Source: Euphorbia lathyris
Lineage: Eukaryota > Streptophyta > Magnoliopsida > Malpighiales > Euphorbiaceae
Assembly (NCBI RefSeq): GCF_963576675.1
Contig: NC_088916.1
Location: 20,118,501-20,182,500, forward strand
Reading direction: 5' to 3'
DNA: 64,000 bases
Under the pieces are notes generated by a model that worked only from the letters and a program-made list of their open reading frames with translations, did not search any database and was not told the DNA's origin. Both the position numbers and the translations under genes were made by a program. Below are positions 21,138-34,017 of the stretch, piece by piece; position 1 is the first letter of the stretch; the number at the start of each line of letters is the position of its first letter.

Positions 21138-22934
21138 ATTGTTGGGAACAACAATAAAGTGAAAATTTGGACTAAAACAGCCTCTAGAATACCGAATTAA
21201 GGCTACAAAGAAATCTAGGTAGAATGTATAAAAAGAAGAACAAAGCGAAGATTATGAACTTCGAACAATGAAAAGCTTAAAACCGAACTTGGAACAGACG
21301 AATTAAAAAAAAGAAAGTTAAGATCACTCGCTTAGAGCTGGAAAAACTAAAAGAACAAGACTAAGAACTAAAGGAAAAGACTAAAAGAGTTGAAAAGAGA
21401 GAAGTGTATTTGTGTTGTGTTGTTGTGTGTTGAAATGGGGAGGGGGATGACTCTATTTATAGTTGAAAAGGGCAGGTTTTATTGTAAATAAATCCCTAAT
21501 TTCTACCCACCAACCCTTAATTTCATATTATTTAGTTGCTAGTGGGTGGTTAAGTTAGTTAGAATAAGTGGGTAGTTAAGTTGGTTAGAGTAAAAGTAGG
21601 GATATCAACCACCTTAACTAACTCTTTAGGCATGGGCCTTACTTCCAAGCCCCAATTCTCCTTGCATATGGGCCCAAATTAGGCCTACGAACACATCACA
21701 GATTCCTTGGGATGTCTAGTTTCTGGAACACTTGACCTCGTATGAAAATTCATCCATTTGATACCCTGAACAACCAATTGAAGTGACATTGGTATGAAAG
21801 TAGAAACTCTAACTTTCGTGGCTTATTTCTCTCTCCATATGGACCCGAATTAGGCCCAAGAGCATATCACGGATTCCTCGGGATATTTAGTTTTTGGAAC
21901 ACTCAACATCGTGAAAAAATTCGTACATTTGATGCCTCAAATGGCCTGTGGAATTGATGCTGGTACTACTGAAAAGAGGATCATTTTTTATCTTTATCTT
22001 TTTTTCTCTTCTTTTCTTTGTTCTAGAGGCCAACTCGCCGAGCTGGACCTCAGTAGTTCCTTTGGGGCTACTCATGCTCCAGCTCGCCGAGCTGGAAGCT
22101 AGTAGCACCGAATGGACAATTTTTTCACTTTTTTATATTTTTTGTTTATTTATTATTTTCTTTTATATTTATTAATAAGAATTACAATATGCTAAATATA
22201 TAAAATTTATTTTATGGGCCTACAAAAATAATAAAGCTTTGTGATGTTTGTCCTCTTGTAAAACAACTACAGTAGTGTTCACATACACTTTAATGATCAA
22301 ATAAATTTAGTCATTCACCGTTAAATCTAGGCTGATTAAATCTAAGTCTTAGGATGTTTTGAATCTTCACTCTATGATTTTAATAAGCCTAAATTTAAAG
22401 GTGAATGACCAAATACTACATGGTTATTAAGGTCCATGTGATCGAAATTGAAAACCACTAAGTTTAAAACCTTAGTACAAATAAAATTCATAAGATTTTT
22501 GAACTTGTTCTTTTGGATTTATGAAAGCCTTACAAGACTCATTCTTCATGTGGGCTTGAGGTAACTTGTAATCTCGAAGGAATTTTTCTTTGTCAAGGAA
22601 AATACACACTTAATATAATTTCTGAAATGAGCTTATTAGGAGCGAATCATGCGGGGTTCCATATGAAACAAAATCACAATTTGACTCTTACTATAGGACA
22701 ATTCCTTGTGGATCCAACGTCTTATAAACAACTTATAAGGTAGTTGATTTACTTGTTTGTAACCGGACATGATCTTGCATATTCGTTCATATTCTATCTC
22801 AATTTATGCAATGACCTCGCCAGGATGCATTATTTGAAAAAGTTCGAGGCAAGGGATTTTGCTTCGGGCTGCGAGTGAACTTCGTCTATAAGGATGGTGT
22901 GATTTTGATTGAGCTAGTTGTTCGCTAACACGTC
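21138..22934. other. Non-coding stretch, possibly an inverted solo LTR
   Basis: TGTTGGGAACAACAATAAAG at 21138 could be the reverse complement of an LTR end (..CCCAACA), and a TATA-like CTATAAATAG reads on the minus strand at about 21452-21461, followed on that strand by an A/C-rich leader. If so, a minus-oriented LTR interrupts the copia gag fragment. I could not find its other end. 22170-22930 shows nothing I can name. Confidence 0.3.
21643..21985. repeat. Tandem duplication of an about 180-bp unit
   Basis: The block CATATGG(G/A)CCC(A/G)AATTAGGCC, (A/C)GA(A/G)CA(C/T)ATCAC, GATTCCT(T/C)GGGAT, TAGTTT(C/T)TGGAACACT(T/C), CATTTGAT(A/G)CC occurs at about 21663-21770 and again at 21837-21945 with moderate divergence. 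Just downstream AGCTCGCCGAGCTGG occurs twice (about 22031 and 22083). Confidence 0.65.
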
Positions 22935-23205
22935 TTCCTTAACCGGGTGGTTTGTCTTACTTCGGTTGTTCTCCGGTGTCGTGGAAGACTAAAAAGCAAC
23001 AAATTGTGTCTCGGTTGTCTGCTGTGGCGGAGTATAGATTAATGGCGACAACAATGCGTGAATTAAAGTGGCTATCATTAACTTGTTGATGACTTAGATG
23101 CACGATATCAAAAAGTATGAAGTTGTATTGTAATAGTCAATCAGCATTACACATTGCTTAAAATCCCATTATTTAGAAAAGAATGAAATATATGGAGGTT
23201 GACTA
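22935..23205 (+). pseudogene. Copia RNase H fragment
   Basis: Translation gives SWKTKKQQIVSRLSAVAEYR, LMATTMRELKWLSL, then two stops, KLYCNSQSALHIA, a stop, and NPIISERMKYMEVDY. These are the copia RNase H signatures (SxKQxxVSxSSAEAEY, YCDNQSA, HxRTKHIxxD). Stops and a one-base frame shift mark it as a relic; it could belong to the same old element as the gag fragment at 20850. Confidence 0.75.
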
Positions 23206-23290
23206 TTATTTTGTTGGAGATAACAATAACTAACATAATAATTTGTTCATCGTATGTTTCCACTAGTTTTCAATTAACATACATATATAT

Positions 23291-23447
23291 AGGTAGACAT
23301 TATGGTTACTTTGTTTTTAATAAAGTAACTATTACTTTGTTTTTTTCCACCATCACCATTAGATTAATTTTCTATCTTATCATCCAATGATAAAAAAAAA
23401 AAATAATAGTTAATTTGTCAAAAACAAAGTAACTATAATCTAACCCT
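23291..23447. repeat. Palindromic mini-element family C, copy 1
   Basis: The arms TATGGTTACTTTGTTTTTAA...AACAAAGTAACTATA form a long hairpin; the inner part contains CACCAT(T)AGATTAA and ATCCAATGAT. Shared words with the copies at 23653, 34976, 35203 and 56238 define the family: GTTACTTTGTTTTTGACAAAG and CACCATTGGAT. Confidence 0.7.
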
Positions 23448-23652
23448 ATATAAATATATAAAGGTGTCTTAGAATAAGAATTCCCAACTATACGAGTTTT
23501 ATATTTATATATAGGTTTAATTAGTGTGAATAAACGTAATAAAAATTTATAAAAAACTTGTAACTTTGAAATATACATTATTCAGATATTTATATTTTCG
23601 CCACTTTTTAAGATGATTTTAACTATGACTTTTTCTATTGAAAAAAATGTGT

Positions 23653-23769
23653 CTTCTATGCTTACTTTGTTTTTGACAAAATAAATTTTACTTTGTTTTT
23701 TTTACCATTGGATGAGCTTACTTTATCAAAGTTCATCATGGAAAAAACAAAGTAAGCATAGCCTAACCG
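23653..23769. repeat. Palindromic mini-element family C, copy 2
   Basis: TCTATGCTTACTTTG and CAAAGTAAGCATAG are the arms. The loop region holds TTTGACAAAATAAATTTTAC and ACCATTGGATGAGC. At 117 bp it is among the shortest members. Confidence 0.7.
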
Positions 23770-24342
23770 TTGAAAAAAAATTATGTTTTCCTCTTTGTTG
23801 TTATTCATGATATTTTTATTTATAAAAAGAAAGATATTTATATTTAGCTATTATTCATAAGCAAAAGGGACTAATTCTCTCATAAAATAAAAAAAAAAAG
23901 AAAAAAGACAGACTAATGTGGACTTATTTTTCTTGTAGATAATCACAATAATTTGGACTAATCTAGACCATGGTCTTACTCTATCTTCTCTTCCACACCC
24001 TAAAATATATTATTAATTAAAATATTAGTACTACTTAATAATTTCGCTGTGAACAGCTACTTGATTATTTTGTTGCTTCAAAATCACTACTTTCCTTTCT
24101 TGGCATTCTGCTTTCCCCTCTCTTTCCCTACCCTTTTTGCAGAATCATAAATCCTTTCCAAATAACTAAACCCTATCTCATATTCAAAAAATTCAATCTT
24201 TCTCCTTTTTCGTCTTCTCTAAATGGAAGCTGATGTATCCATCCACTTTCCAATCGAAACCCTAACTTAGAATTTCCAGATTTCGACTCTATTACTTCCC
24301 TGCAGTCTTCTGGGTTAAATTATGTTCATTCAGGAATCAACA
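23770..24342 (+). promoter_or_regulatory. Upstream region of the RMR gene
   Basis: No coding sequence. From about 24050 it becomes CT-rich (CCTTTCTTGGCATTCTGC, CTTTCTCCTTTTTCG), as is usual for plant 5' leaders, which suggests a 5' untranslated region of up to about 300 bases. I found no confident TATA box. Confidence 0.35.
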
Positions 24343-27300
24343 ATGAAACGTCTTCTCCTCGTTTTTTGCTTTTATTTATCAGCTTGCTGTTTGATTGCCT
24401 CCGCGAGTGTGGTTTTGATTGGAGGCAACGTTACCTTGTCTTTTGATGATGTTGAAGCTAATTTCGGTGAGTGTTTTTTTTTTTCAATTCTTTTCTCTTT
24501 AGTTCTTATTGCTATAGGTGGAATAAATTAGCTGTTAACCCACTTAAATTATTGAATTGGGAAACTTGAAAGTTTCGATTTTGATACTCATGATTTTATT
24601 GGGGAAACATAGTGTAGTGGTTTCTTGTTGAAAATTAAGAATCACGGACTTGAGATTCTATGAATTTAAGTTTTATAAGCGCCGGAATGCTTGTTGCTTG
24701 TTCTGCTACCTAACGTGCCAATTCCTTGTTTTGCTGATGATTTTCAGCTCCACCAATTAAGAGCTCTGGTGAATGTGGGTCGTTGTATTTGGGAGAGCCT
24801 CTTGATGCCTGTTCAAATTTGAAAAATAAAGCTGGGAATGTTTCTAATAGTACTTCTCCATATGTGTTAATCATAAGAGGAGGATGTAGCTTTGAGGATA
24901 AAGTTAGAAGAGCACAACAAGCTGGGTTCAAGGCTGCAATTGTCTATGATGACGAAGATGATGGCATCTTGGTTTCAAGTAATGACTTTTTTCCCCATTT
25001 GAAAGTTAGTTATTGATAGTTTATAGCTGAGCATATAGAATGGGGATTGATTATTATTCATGTTCTACTTTTTTACGTTCAATCTGAGAAATTTAGTAAC
25101 ATGATGTTTCAACTGATCATGGAGAATGTGTAAATTTTATTTCCTTATTCTTTGAATTGGGATATGAACTATATTATTTCATGGATCTGCATAGGTGGTG
25201 GGCTTAAGACTTTTATGAGGACATTCAAGTTCGGTTCTGAGAAAAGATTGCTTATAGATTCTCAAATCGAATTACATATAAAACTTATGAATTGGATATT
25301 TTGTCAGCAATAGTTGGAGATGTGAAGTTGTGAACTATGAAGTACAACCTGACCATCCAATTTCTTAATAATATGGGATGTAAATCATTATTTTCGATTA
25401 ATAATAGTTGGACATGCACAGGATGGCTGCTGCCATGGCTTCAGAACCTAGTTGCATTGAGACCCTAATAGAATGGCAGCTGTGTACTATGGTTGAACCT
25501 TTTGGTTTTGCTATACCGTGAGGTGATTTAGGGTTTGGCATAGTTATTAAAGGCGCATGGCGCACTAAGGCGCTAGGGGTCCTGGAGCCTTGCCGCATGG
25601 CGCACGGTGATGGCGCGCGCCATAGCGAGACAAGGCGCACTTAAGAAAAGAAAAATTATAAAACTATAAAACTAACATAAAAATGCAATGAATACTAAAT
25701 CATGACAATATTAAGCATAAATAAGTTTTAAAATGAAAAATAAACCCCATGTTAGAAAGCTAAAGTTGAATACTAAATCCTAAGTTCTACGCCTCATCAA
25801 AACTCTCCAAATTCATCACTCATGTTGAATTTGAATTCCCTTGGCTGCTTTGTTTCTGTTTGAATTCGTTTTCTGTGTTTTGTTCTACTAAACTTCTTCC
25901 TCTTATGATAAGATTTTGTTGTTGCGTCTTCTAATTAATTCAAATATATAATCTCTCTCTTCCTTTTTAATATTTGTATTTTTTTTTTCTCATTTTGGAC
26001 CCTTAAGAACACTTATTCCATATACGTAACTGTCAAAAAAACCATAAAACAGTCCCTAACTCACCAAGGCGCGCCTTTGGCAACTGCCCCTTGGTGCAAA
26101 ATGGCGCACCAGGCGCGCGCCATGGTGGTTGCGCCACACCATGCGCCATAGGCGCGCCTTTAATAACTATGGGGTTTGGTTTCTTAGCTGAACTCTAATA
26201 ACTAAAAAGAATAATCCTTGGTTGAACTTGATTCTTATTCAACAATTGCTTTATGGTAGTGATCTTACATCCGTTCTAGGGGGCAGGGGGGACTCTGGAA
26301 ATTCAAAATGTTGTTATTTTGTCTTCTCACTTCATCAGTTGTTTGTTGCATTCTTTTTTGGTGGAATATAAATAGCAGTGGTACTTTACTCTCTTCTAAC
26401 AGTCAACTGAGTGGCTTTGTAATATCTAGGAGTATGGGAGTCAATTGTCAGAGGCAAGTGGATGTTTACATCTCTTTAATTGCTAAATTTACAAACACAG
26501 CTTTTGCTAAACTAGGAACTTCTCTCTTTTGGGCTAATAAGCAGTTGATGAGGTGGAAAATAATTTCTGAAGTTCGATATGATTGAAATGTTATTGAATA
26601 ACAGTTCAATTTTGTTTAACTCGTAACATGTTTCATGAAAGGAAACAAGCTTGAATTTGCACATGACCAATTCAGACCTAGAAGTTCTCTTCCTGCACTC
26701 TGCATCTCAGTGTTCGCTTTTATATGCTTCAAATTAGTAAAACCAGTGCTGCCCGAATTGGAGTTGCAAATCACTCTAAAATTATGAGAACTGCTTATGT
26801 CTACAATTCAACTAGGGAGAGGAGCAGATATGAGTGGAGGTGGTATATGGAGTTTTGATCCTTGATCCCATGTTTTTCTGAGTGGAGCATTTGACCACCA
26901 AACTTCGCCGGATTTGATCATTTATTCTCACTTTTCATAAGTAATGCATATTGTGTTGTCATTGCTGTGATTAAAATTTTGCTTGAGTTCCCAAAAGTTC
27001 TATTGAGGTAAAAGAACATAAAAATGATTTTTTAAGTGAGATATATATTAGGTTCTAAGCTACTATTTTATATAGTATATTTTCCAATTACTGAGTTTTG
27101 TATTTTTATTTTTTAGTGGCAGGGAGCTCGGATGGTATAAAAATCCATGCTGTATTTGTTTCTAAAGCGTCAGGTGAAACACTCAAGAAGTATGCTGGGT
27201 TGAGTGGTGTGGAGCTGTGGATAATCCCAAGCTTTGAAAATTCAGCATGGTCTATTATGGCAATCTCCTTTATTTCTCTTCTGGCCATGTCTGCAGTGCT

Positions 27301-30300
27301 GGCAACTTGTTTCTTTGTTCGTAGGCATCGTATAAGAAGAGAGCGTCCTCGCTCTTCTCGTGTCCGAGAGTTCCATGGGATGAGCAGCCGCCTTGTTAAA
27401 GCAATGCCAAGCCTAATATTCACTGCTGTTCTAGAGGATAATTGTACTTCAGTAACATGTGCCATATGCCTTGAAGACTATAGTGTTGGAGAAAAGCTTA
27501 GGATTCTTCCATGTCGACACAGTAAGTCTTCTTCCCCGTCCTTACTTTTTTTTTTTCTGCCTTTCCTCTTCTCTTATGCTTGTCCTTATGCCCATATGTC
27601 TGCTTTACTTTATATGATTCAGCATGCTCTTTTTCATGGATATGTTGTTTGATAGGTATAGAAATAAACTTGTATTGAGATAACACAAATTAGTCTTGAA
27701 GTCTTATGTATCAGAAGTGGTTGTTGCATGAAATGAAAAGTATTATAAAGTTAAGTTGAGTTGGAATTTCTGATATAGGCGAAAGGTTCCAGCAAGGTCT
27801 ACCTTCTCCTCCTTTTACTTGTGATTTTCCCTATTATTCTAGCTGTGACAGTTCACTGGAAAGGTGTAGGTAAACAAGCTTAGTTGCCACCGTCTTGTGA
27901 ACACTGAGTTAAGTTTTTCTAAAATTATGCGTTCCAGTTTACAGTCCCAAAGAACATCCATTTATCATAATATTTGATTAACTGAAACTTTGAAGCTAAT
28001 AGGCAGAGTATTTCTTTAGGCCATAACAAAATTCAGTATGCAGCCAACAACTATAAGAAAACTGAGAATCCATATGAATGTATGGCATATCCCTGTAATT
28101 GAATATCTAAGGGATCGTAACCATAGTTGTCAAATCGAGATTCGACTCGTGAATCGAAATCCTATTTTGTGAATCGTACTCGTGAATCAAACTGAATCGT
28201 AGGATTGAGTTCAAATTCATAATATTATAAAAATAGAACATTTACCATGTTGAAGTCAAAATATTATCAAATATTAGTCTAGAAATGCAATTTTTATGTC
28301 AAAAAAAAAAAAAAAGAATCATATCAACCAAGTACTTAAAATTCAAATCCAATGCAAATGCAATCCCAATTCTGTTTAATAACTTAGTAGAGACGAAGAG
28401 TTTGGATTTCTGACTCTGTTTTTTTTGCCCTGTTGTCAACTTGATAACGATGGAATGAAGCTAGTTTTAGTTGATAACTTAATAAATAACAATCGGACTA
28501 GAGAAGAGTGAGTTTAGTAGTTAGTGTTGTTTAAGTTTTTGATGAATGGAGATGAAGATCCTACTCGAAATAGAGCTGAATCGAATCGAATCGTATGATT
28601 CGAATGGGAATCGTAAGATTCTGTATAATTTAGATTCGGCTCGAAATAAAGCTGAATTGAATCGAATCGTAAGATTCGTAAGATTCTAACAACTATGGTC
28701 GTAACTGTATGCATCTTGAGTGGACTATTTTCCAGTGAAGGAAAAAGATGGAGGATGCAACTAAAATTAGTGGGATGGTGAAAAAGAAATAAGCAGCTGT
28801 GCAGTTTGATGCATATGCAGTAGGTTCTATGTGAAATTTACATAGTATATATGATGGGAACTGTGTGTAATGTTCGAAAAGTTTGGGTGGCAAAATGCAA
28901 ATACTGAACTTGTCCATAAAATCAGTGTCATTGAAGCAAGATTGCTGGACGTTTATAGAAAATGGAAATATACAGAGTATTTTCGGATCCCATATTCATT
29001 AGGAAATTGGATCCAAGTACTGTGCAAGGACAACTACATAAAAAAATTTGTTTGAGCTAGATTAGACTTTTGTTGTTCATGGAAGAAGCCTAAAAGTAAA
29101 GAGTAGACCAGAATTTGGTATATAGGAAGAAAATTCAACTTGTTTGATGAGAATAGGGACTCAATAATCTGTTATCCATCCTCGATGTTCGGCATTCCAA
29201 CAATTCGTGCAACATTTAAGATGAAGTGTGGTGAAAATCAAGCTATATACATGTACTTTGGACAATAAAGCAATGTGAAGAAGTTAATAAGGATCAAAAG
29301 GGAATGTTTTTCAACATGAAATCCTTTCATGAATCAAAGTAAGATTTTTCCGGCATGCATGTCTATTTAAAGGATGAGACAACAACAACAACAACAACAA
29401 AGCCTTAGTCCCGAAATGATTCGGGGTCGGCTAACATGAACCATCATATAAAACCGTGAAATCAAGTCGTGTCAGCAACACAAATTCGCTCCCTCCACTC
29501 CGTCCTATCCACTACCATATTTTCCTCAATGCCCAGTAAACTCATATCACTCTCGATCACCCTCCTCCAAGTTTGCTTAGGTCTTCCCCTACCCCTCACC
29601 ACTACATCCCTTTGCCACTCTTCGCTTCTCCTAACCGGCGCATCAAGCGCTCTACGTCTCACATGGCCAAACCACCTTAGTCGGTTTTCTCTCATTTTAT
29701 TCTCAATAGATGTGACCCCTACTTTTGTCCTAATTATTTCGTTACTCGCCCGATCCTTTCTCGTATGACCACACATCCATCTCAACATACGCATCTCCGC
29801 CACCGACATCTTATGGATGTGGCAGTGTTTCATTGCCCAACACTCCATACCATATAACAATGCTGGTCTAATTGCCGTCCGGTAGAATTTCCCCTTCAAT
29901 CTATTAGGCATGCCGGGGTCACAAAGGAAACCCGTAGCACTCTTCCACCTCGACCAACCAGCTTTAATCCTATGAGCAACATCTCCATCTACTTCTCCAT
30001 CAGTTTGGATAATAGATCCTAAATACCGGAAGCAATCCGAGGCCTGAACAACTCTCCCATCTAGGGTGATTGTCCTTGCCTCCCTACTCCTATGGCCGCT
30101 AAACTTACACTCCAAATATTCCGTCTTACTTCGACTCAACTTAAAGCCTCTAGATTCTAGAGTTTGTCTCCATAGTTCCAACTTCCTCTCCACTCCTTCT
30201 TTCGTCTCATCAACCAACACAATATCATCTGCAAACAGCATGCACCATGGTATACCATCTTGAAGTGAACTTGTTAGTTCATCCATAACGATGGCAAAAA

Positions 30301-33300
30301 GAAATGGGCTTAGTGCGGAACCTTGATGCACTCCAATCGTAATAGGAAACTCTTCAGTCTCACTAGTACGTACACTCGTGCATGCTCCCTCATACATGTC
30401 CTTTATGATGTCAATATATTTCCGCGAAATGCCTTTCCTTATCAAGGCCCACCAAAGTACTTCCCTTGGTACCCTATCATATGCTTTCTCCAAGTCAATG
30501 AAAACCATATGCAAGTCTTTCTTCTTATTTCGATAGTGCTCCATTAATTGTCTCATTAGATAGATGGCTTCCATAGTTGATCTTCCTGGCATAAAGCCAA
30601 ACTGGTTTTCCGAGATCTTCACCGTCCTCCTTAGCCTTTGTTCGATCACTCGCTCCCAAAGTTTCATAGTGTGACTCATTAATTTGATTCCCCGATAGTT
30701 GGCACAATCTTGGACATCGCTTTTGTTCTTATACAAAGGGATTAAGATACTTTTCCTCCATTCTGATGGCATCTTATTGTTTCTCCAAATTTTGTTGAAG
30801 AACGTCGTCAACCATTCGATTCCTCTTTCTCCCAAACATCTCCAAATCTCAATAGGGATGCCATCAGGTCCTACTGCTTTCTTCAACTTCATCTTACTTA
30901 ATGCCACATTGACTTCACCTTTTTGAATTCTCCGCAGGCATTCATGATTTATCATATCGTGATGGATACTTATATCTCCCACATCTTGTCTGTGATCTCC
31001 ATTAAATAAGTCATCAAAATAGGACCTCCATCGTTCCTTGATATCCTTATCTCCAACTAGGACTTGCTGGTCCACATCCTTCACACATTTAACTTTTCCG
31101 AGATCGCGCGTCTTCCTATCTCTCATCCGAGCAATTCTATATATGTCTCTTTCCCCTTCTTTCGTATCCAATCTGGTATACAGATCCCGATTCACCGTTG
31201 TTCTAGCATCTCGTATGACCTTTACTTCCCTTTTAGCCTCTTTGTATTTTTCGTAGTTCTCGTCACTCCTACATTTACCCAACATTTTATAGGATTCTCG
31301 CTTACTCTTTACTGCTTGTCGTACTTCTTCTGTCCACCAAGATGTGTCCTTACCCGGTGGCATTCTACCTTTAGATTCCCCTAGAACTTCCTTCGCTACT
31401 TCCCTTATACTATGCTCCATCTTAGTCCATATCGAATCTATATCTAAATCCATATTACAAGTCCAAACATCTTTTTTGGTCATCTCATCCACAAATTTTT
31501 GTTGATTCTCTCCTTGCAATTTCCACCACTTAATCTTAGTCTCTACTTGTGGTGTTTGTTTTCTTATACATTTCCTACTTCGAAAATCAAGCACCACTAC
31601 TCTATGTTGGGTTGTCGTACTCTCACCAGGGATCACCTTACAATCAATATAACTCTTTCTCCAAGCACTCCTTACTAAGAAGAAGTCAATTTGGCTCGCA
31701 TTACCGCCACTCCGATACGTCACTAAGTGGGATGTTCTCTTCATAAACCATGTGTTCATGATACTCAAGTCATAGGCTGATGCGAATTCCAAAATATCAT
31801 TTCCTGCTTCATTCTTATCTCCAAAACCATACCCTCCATGAACACTCTCAAACCCATCTCGCCTAGAACCCACGTGTCCATTGAGATCACCCCCCAGTAC
31901 CATTTTTTCATCCCTAGGACCCTGTTGCACCACTTCCTCTAAGTCCTCCCAAAAAGCTTGTCTTATAGAGACATCTAATCCTATTTGTGGCGCATATGCA
32001 CTAATGACATTCACAACCTCATCCCCTATCACTTGCTTGACACTCATAATTCTATCGCTCTTCCTAGACACCGCTACTACATCATCAATATACTCCCTAT
32101 CAATAAGAATACCTACTCCATTTCTACCCTTATCCTTTCCTAAACCAAAGCTTATAACCCCAAGGAGCTATCTCTCTAGCCTTGGCTCCAACCCACTTGG
32201 TTTCTTGTAGGCACATTATATTTATTCTCCTCCTCTTCATAACATCTACAATTTCAACTAATCTTCCTGTCAAAGAACCTATGTTCCATATCCCAAAGCG
32301 TAACCTACTACCCTTACCCCTACCCCTACCCCTACCATTACCGTGGACTAGCTTATTTACCCGCAACCCTTGCATATTTGACACCACCCCCGGGTCCTGG
32401 GGTGGCGCGCCGCTTCGGGGCGACGACCTAACAACCCTTGCACATTTATCACTACACCCGGGTCTAGGAAGTGCAGCGCGTCGCTGAGTAGGGAACACCC
32501 CAACGGTATTTATAGTATGGTTCATGTCATAAGATGTGGCTAAGTTTTACGCTGGCCGCCACAAACCTACCGCAACCCTCCTCCTTTGTCCGGGCTTGGG
32601 ACCGGCTGTAAAAGCCACCAAGTGACCCTCACAGGCGGAGTTTAAAGGATGAGAAATGAAATTAAATTAAAATGTTAACAGCAACAAATATATGTGCATG
32701 AAAATGGAAACGGAGCTTCAATTAACGAAGTTGATAAAAAATCAATTGATTTCTTGAGAGTTCCTTTGTGAGAGTTTCTCTGTGTTAGAGAACCGCAATT
32801 TGAATAGTCAGGTTTGTTCTTGATTGTTAGAGGCTGGATTAGGGTCTTTACAACTTAGTTTTGCAAGGGTTTTGGTCTGTTCAACCTCGGTTCGTCAGCT
32901 TTCTTGGGGAGTCATATCTGGTTATCAAGGCTTTATTCCTTGTGGGTTCACATTGTTTAATAAACATCAATCTAAAAAATCGCAACAATTTGAGTTGCTT
33001 TTGGCAGTATACCTTATCTGCGTCAAATTTGAGTTGCTTTTGCCAGTATGCTTCTTGGGCTTGTTTGCATGGTCCAGTTCAATCCAAAACCAACTTTATG
33101 CGCAAATTAGCCTGCTACATTGAAATGTGGTCAATTTAGTTCAGGTTTCAGTTAATCAGTAAAACTGGGTGCATTGTTAATGACTAATTTGGCCCAAAAT
33201 AAGTCCTATGAAGTTATTGATATGATTCGTTTAATCTCAATGTTCATATCTACTAATTTAGCATCTTAACATTTTTCATTTACAATGACTATTTTTTATA

Positions 33301-34017
33301 GCTTCATTTTAGAGAAAAACTGTGAATTTGATTATAACCGATGATAGGGTGTTGCATTGTAATGTATTCTGTAAAATCTGAGGTAGTGTTTATCTTCAAT
33401 AAGTTATATTGATAATTCTTAATTTTGGTATCTGTCCAGAATTTCATGCCATGTGTGTGGACTCTTGGCTTACTTCATGGAGAACATTTTGCCCTGTATG
33501 CAAGAGAGACGCAAGAACTAGCACTGGCGATCCACCAGCATCAGAATCGACCCCATTGCTTTTGTCCAGCGCAGCTTCCTTGGCTTCTTCGTCTATGTTG
33601 TCATCCTTTAGATCTTCATCATCATTGGCCATACGAATTGATCCAGGCACATCTCGGTCCCCTTCAGTTTCTCATATTCCCTCTCTTCCTTCTTATTCTG
33701 CTACTCCTTATCTCCAGCACTCTCTTAGATCATACAACCAATCCCCTTCGTTAAGCATTAGCCACAGCTCAGCAGGTCTTCGGCATGTATCTTCCCAGAG
33801 GTCTATTGCTTCACATTTAGTATCATCGCACTCGTTGGGTTACCCGTCAATGTCACCTCTTAATGCAAGATATATGTCACCATATATTCCAAGTCCAAGC
33901 AATGCCTCACCGAGTTTCATAAGTTCTTCAAGTCATCAACCGCGGCCGCTTCATTGTAGCGAATCTGCTGCAACATTCTCTCCGTTTGCATCAGCTCATT
34001 CGCTTCCAGATTGTTAA
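24343..34017 (+). CDS. RMR: RMR-type receptor: PA domain, transmembrane helix, RING-H2 (vacuolar sorting receptor)
   Basis: Four exons: 24343-24466, 24748-24978, 27117-27521 and 33440-34017, all with GT-AG introns and consistent phase. They give 445 residues, close to the length of the longer Arabidopsis RMRs. The order is: a signal peptide (about 1-22, Leu/Cys-rich); a protease-associated lumenal domain to about 155 with [14 protein letters not shown] and [20 protein letters not shown]; a transmembrane helix (about 164-186); a basic stop-transfer [11 protein letters not shown]; a RING-H2 with C233, C236, C251, H253, H256, C259, C271 and C274; and a long Ser-rich cytosolic tail. RMRs bind C-terminal sorting signals of storage proteins in the Golgi and carry them to the protein storage vacuole. 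I start at ATG 24343 rather than the in-frame 24322 because it gives a clean signal peptide. Intron 2 (2.1 kb) holds a MITE and intron 3 (5.9 kb) holds a MITE and a full LINE. Confidence 0.93.
25539..26171. mobile_element. MITE in RMR intron 2, GGCGC-rich terminal repeats
   Basis: Perfect terminal inverted repeats CATAGTTATTAAAGGCGC... and its complement end the 633-bp element. An exact 8-bp target duplication GGGTTTGG flanks it (25531-25538 and 26172-26179). Both arms are rich in GGCGC/GCGCC words (GGCGCGCGCCAT), while the middle is AT-rich. The duplication length fits hAT or MULE; the long GC-rich arms favour a MULE. Confidence 0.88.
28121..28698. mobile_element. MITE in RMR intron 3
   Basis: Ends CCATAGTTGT...ACAACTATGG, flanked by TCGTAA(C) on both sides (7 exact bases, 8 of 9 over nine). 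The arms are built of GAATCG(A/T) words: GATTCGACTCGTGAATCG at left, GAATCGAATCGTA and AAGATTCGTAAGATTC at right. The outer TIR resembles those of the elements at 25539 and 43088, but the sub-terminal repeats are different. Confidence 0.8.
29380..32640 (-). mobile_element. Full-length RTE-type LINE in RMR intron 3, antisense
   Basis: A perfect 14-bp target duplication TTTAAAGGATGAGA (29366-29379 and 32641-32654) defines both ends. On the minus strand the element starts GTGAGGGTC at 32632-32640 and has a GC-rich 5' region. It carries one long ORF and ends with the conserved 3' sequence that includes AATCATTTCGGGACTAAGG and a (TTG)n tail at 29380-29400, as in plant RTE elements. An intact duplication and a nearly open ORF mean a recent insertion. 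Confidence 0.95.
29462..32525 (-). pseudogene. RTE LINE ORF: endonuclease and reverse transcriptase, one frameshift
   Basis: On the minus strand, ATG 32525 opens a frame with a GR-rich linker followed by the start of an APE-type endonuclease ([19 protein letters not shown]). At about 32135-32145 the frame is lost, and the next frame takes over ([12 protein letters not shown]) and runs 869+ residues without a stop to 29462. Endonuclease motifs continue as [26 protein letters not shown] and [11 protein letters not shown]. Reverse transcriptase blocks follow: [57 protein letters not shown] and the catalytic FADDIVL. A net two-base loss explains the frameshift. Except for that single lesion the coding region appears complete. 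Plant proteins derived from this endonuclease are often mis-annotated as craniofacial development protein 2-like. Confidence 0.92.

Noticed and set aside
24322..24342. Upstream in-frame ATG of RMR
   Set aside because: It would put seven polar residues before the hydrophobic signal peptide; ATG 24343 fits the family better. Not excluded.
30066..32487. Several + strand ORFs over the LINE
   Set aside because: Antisense shadows of the RTE reverse transcriptase ORF.
32824..33139. ORFs at the end of RMR intron 3
   Set aside because: Two overlapping frames in intron DNA with no family match.
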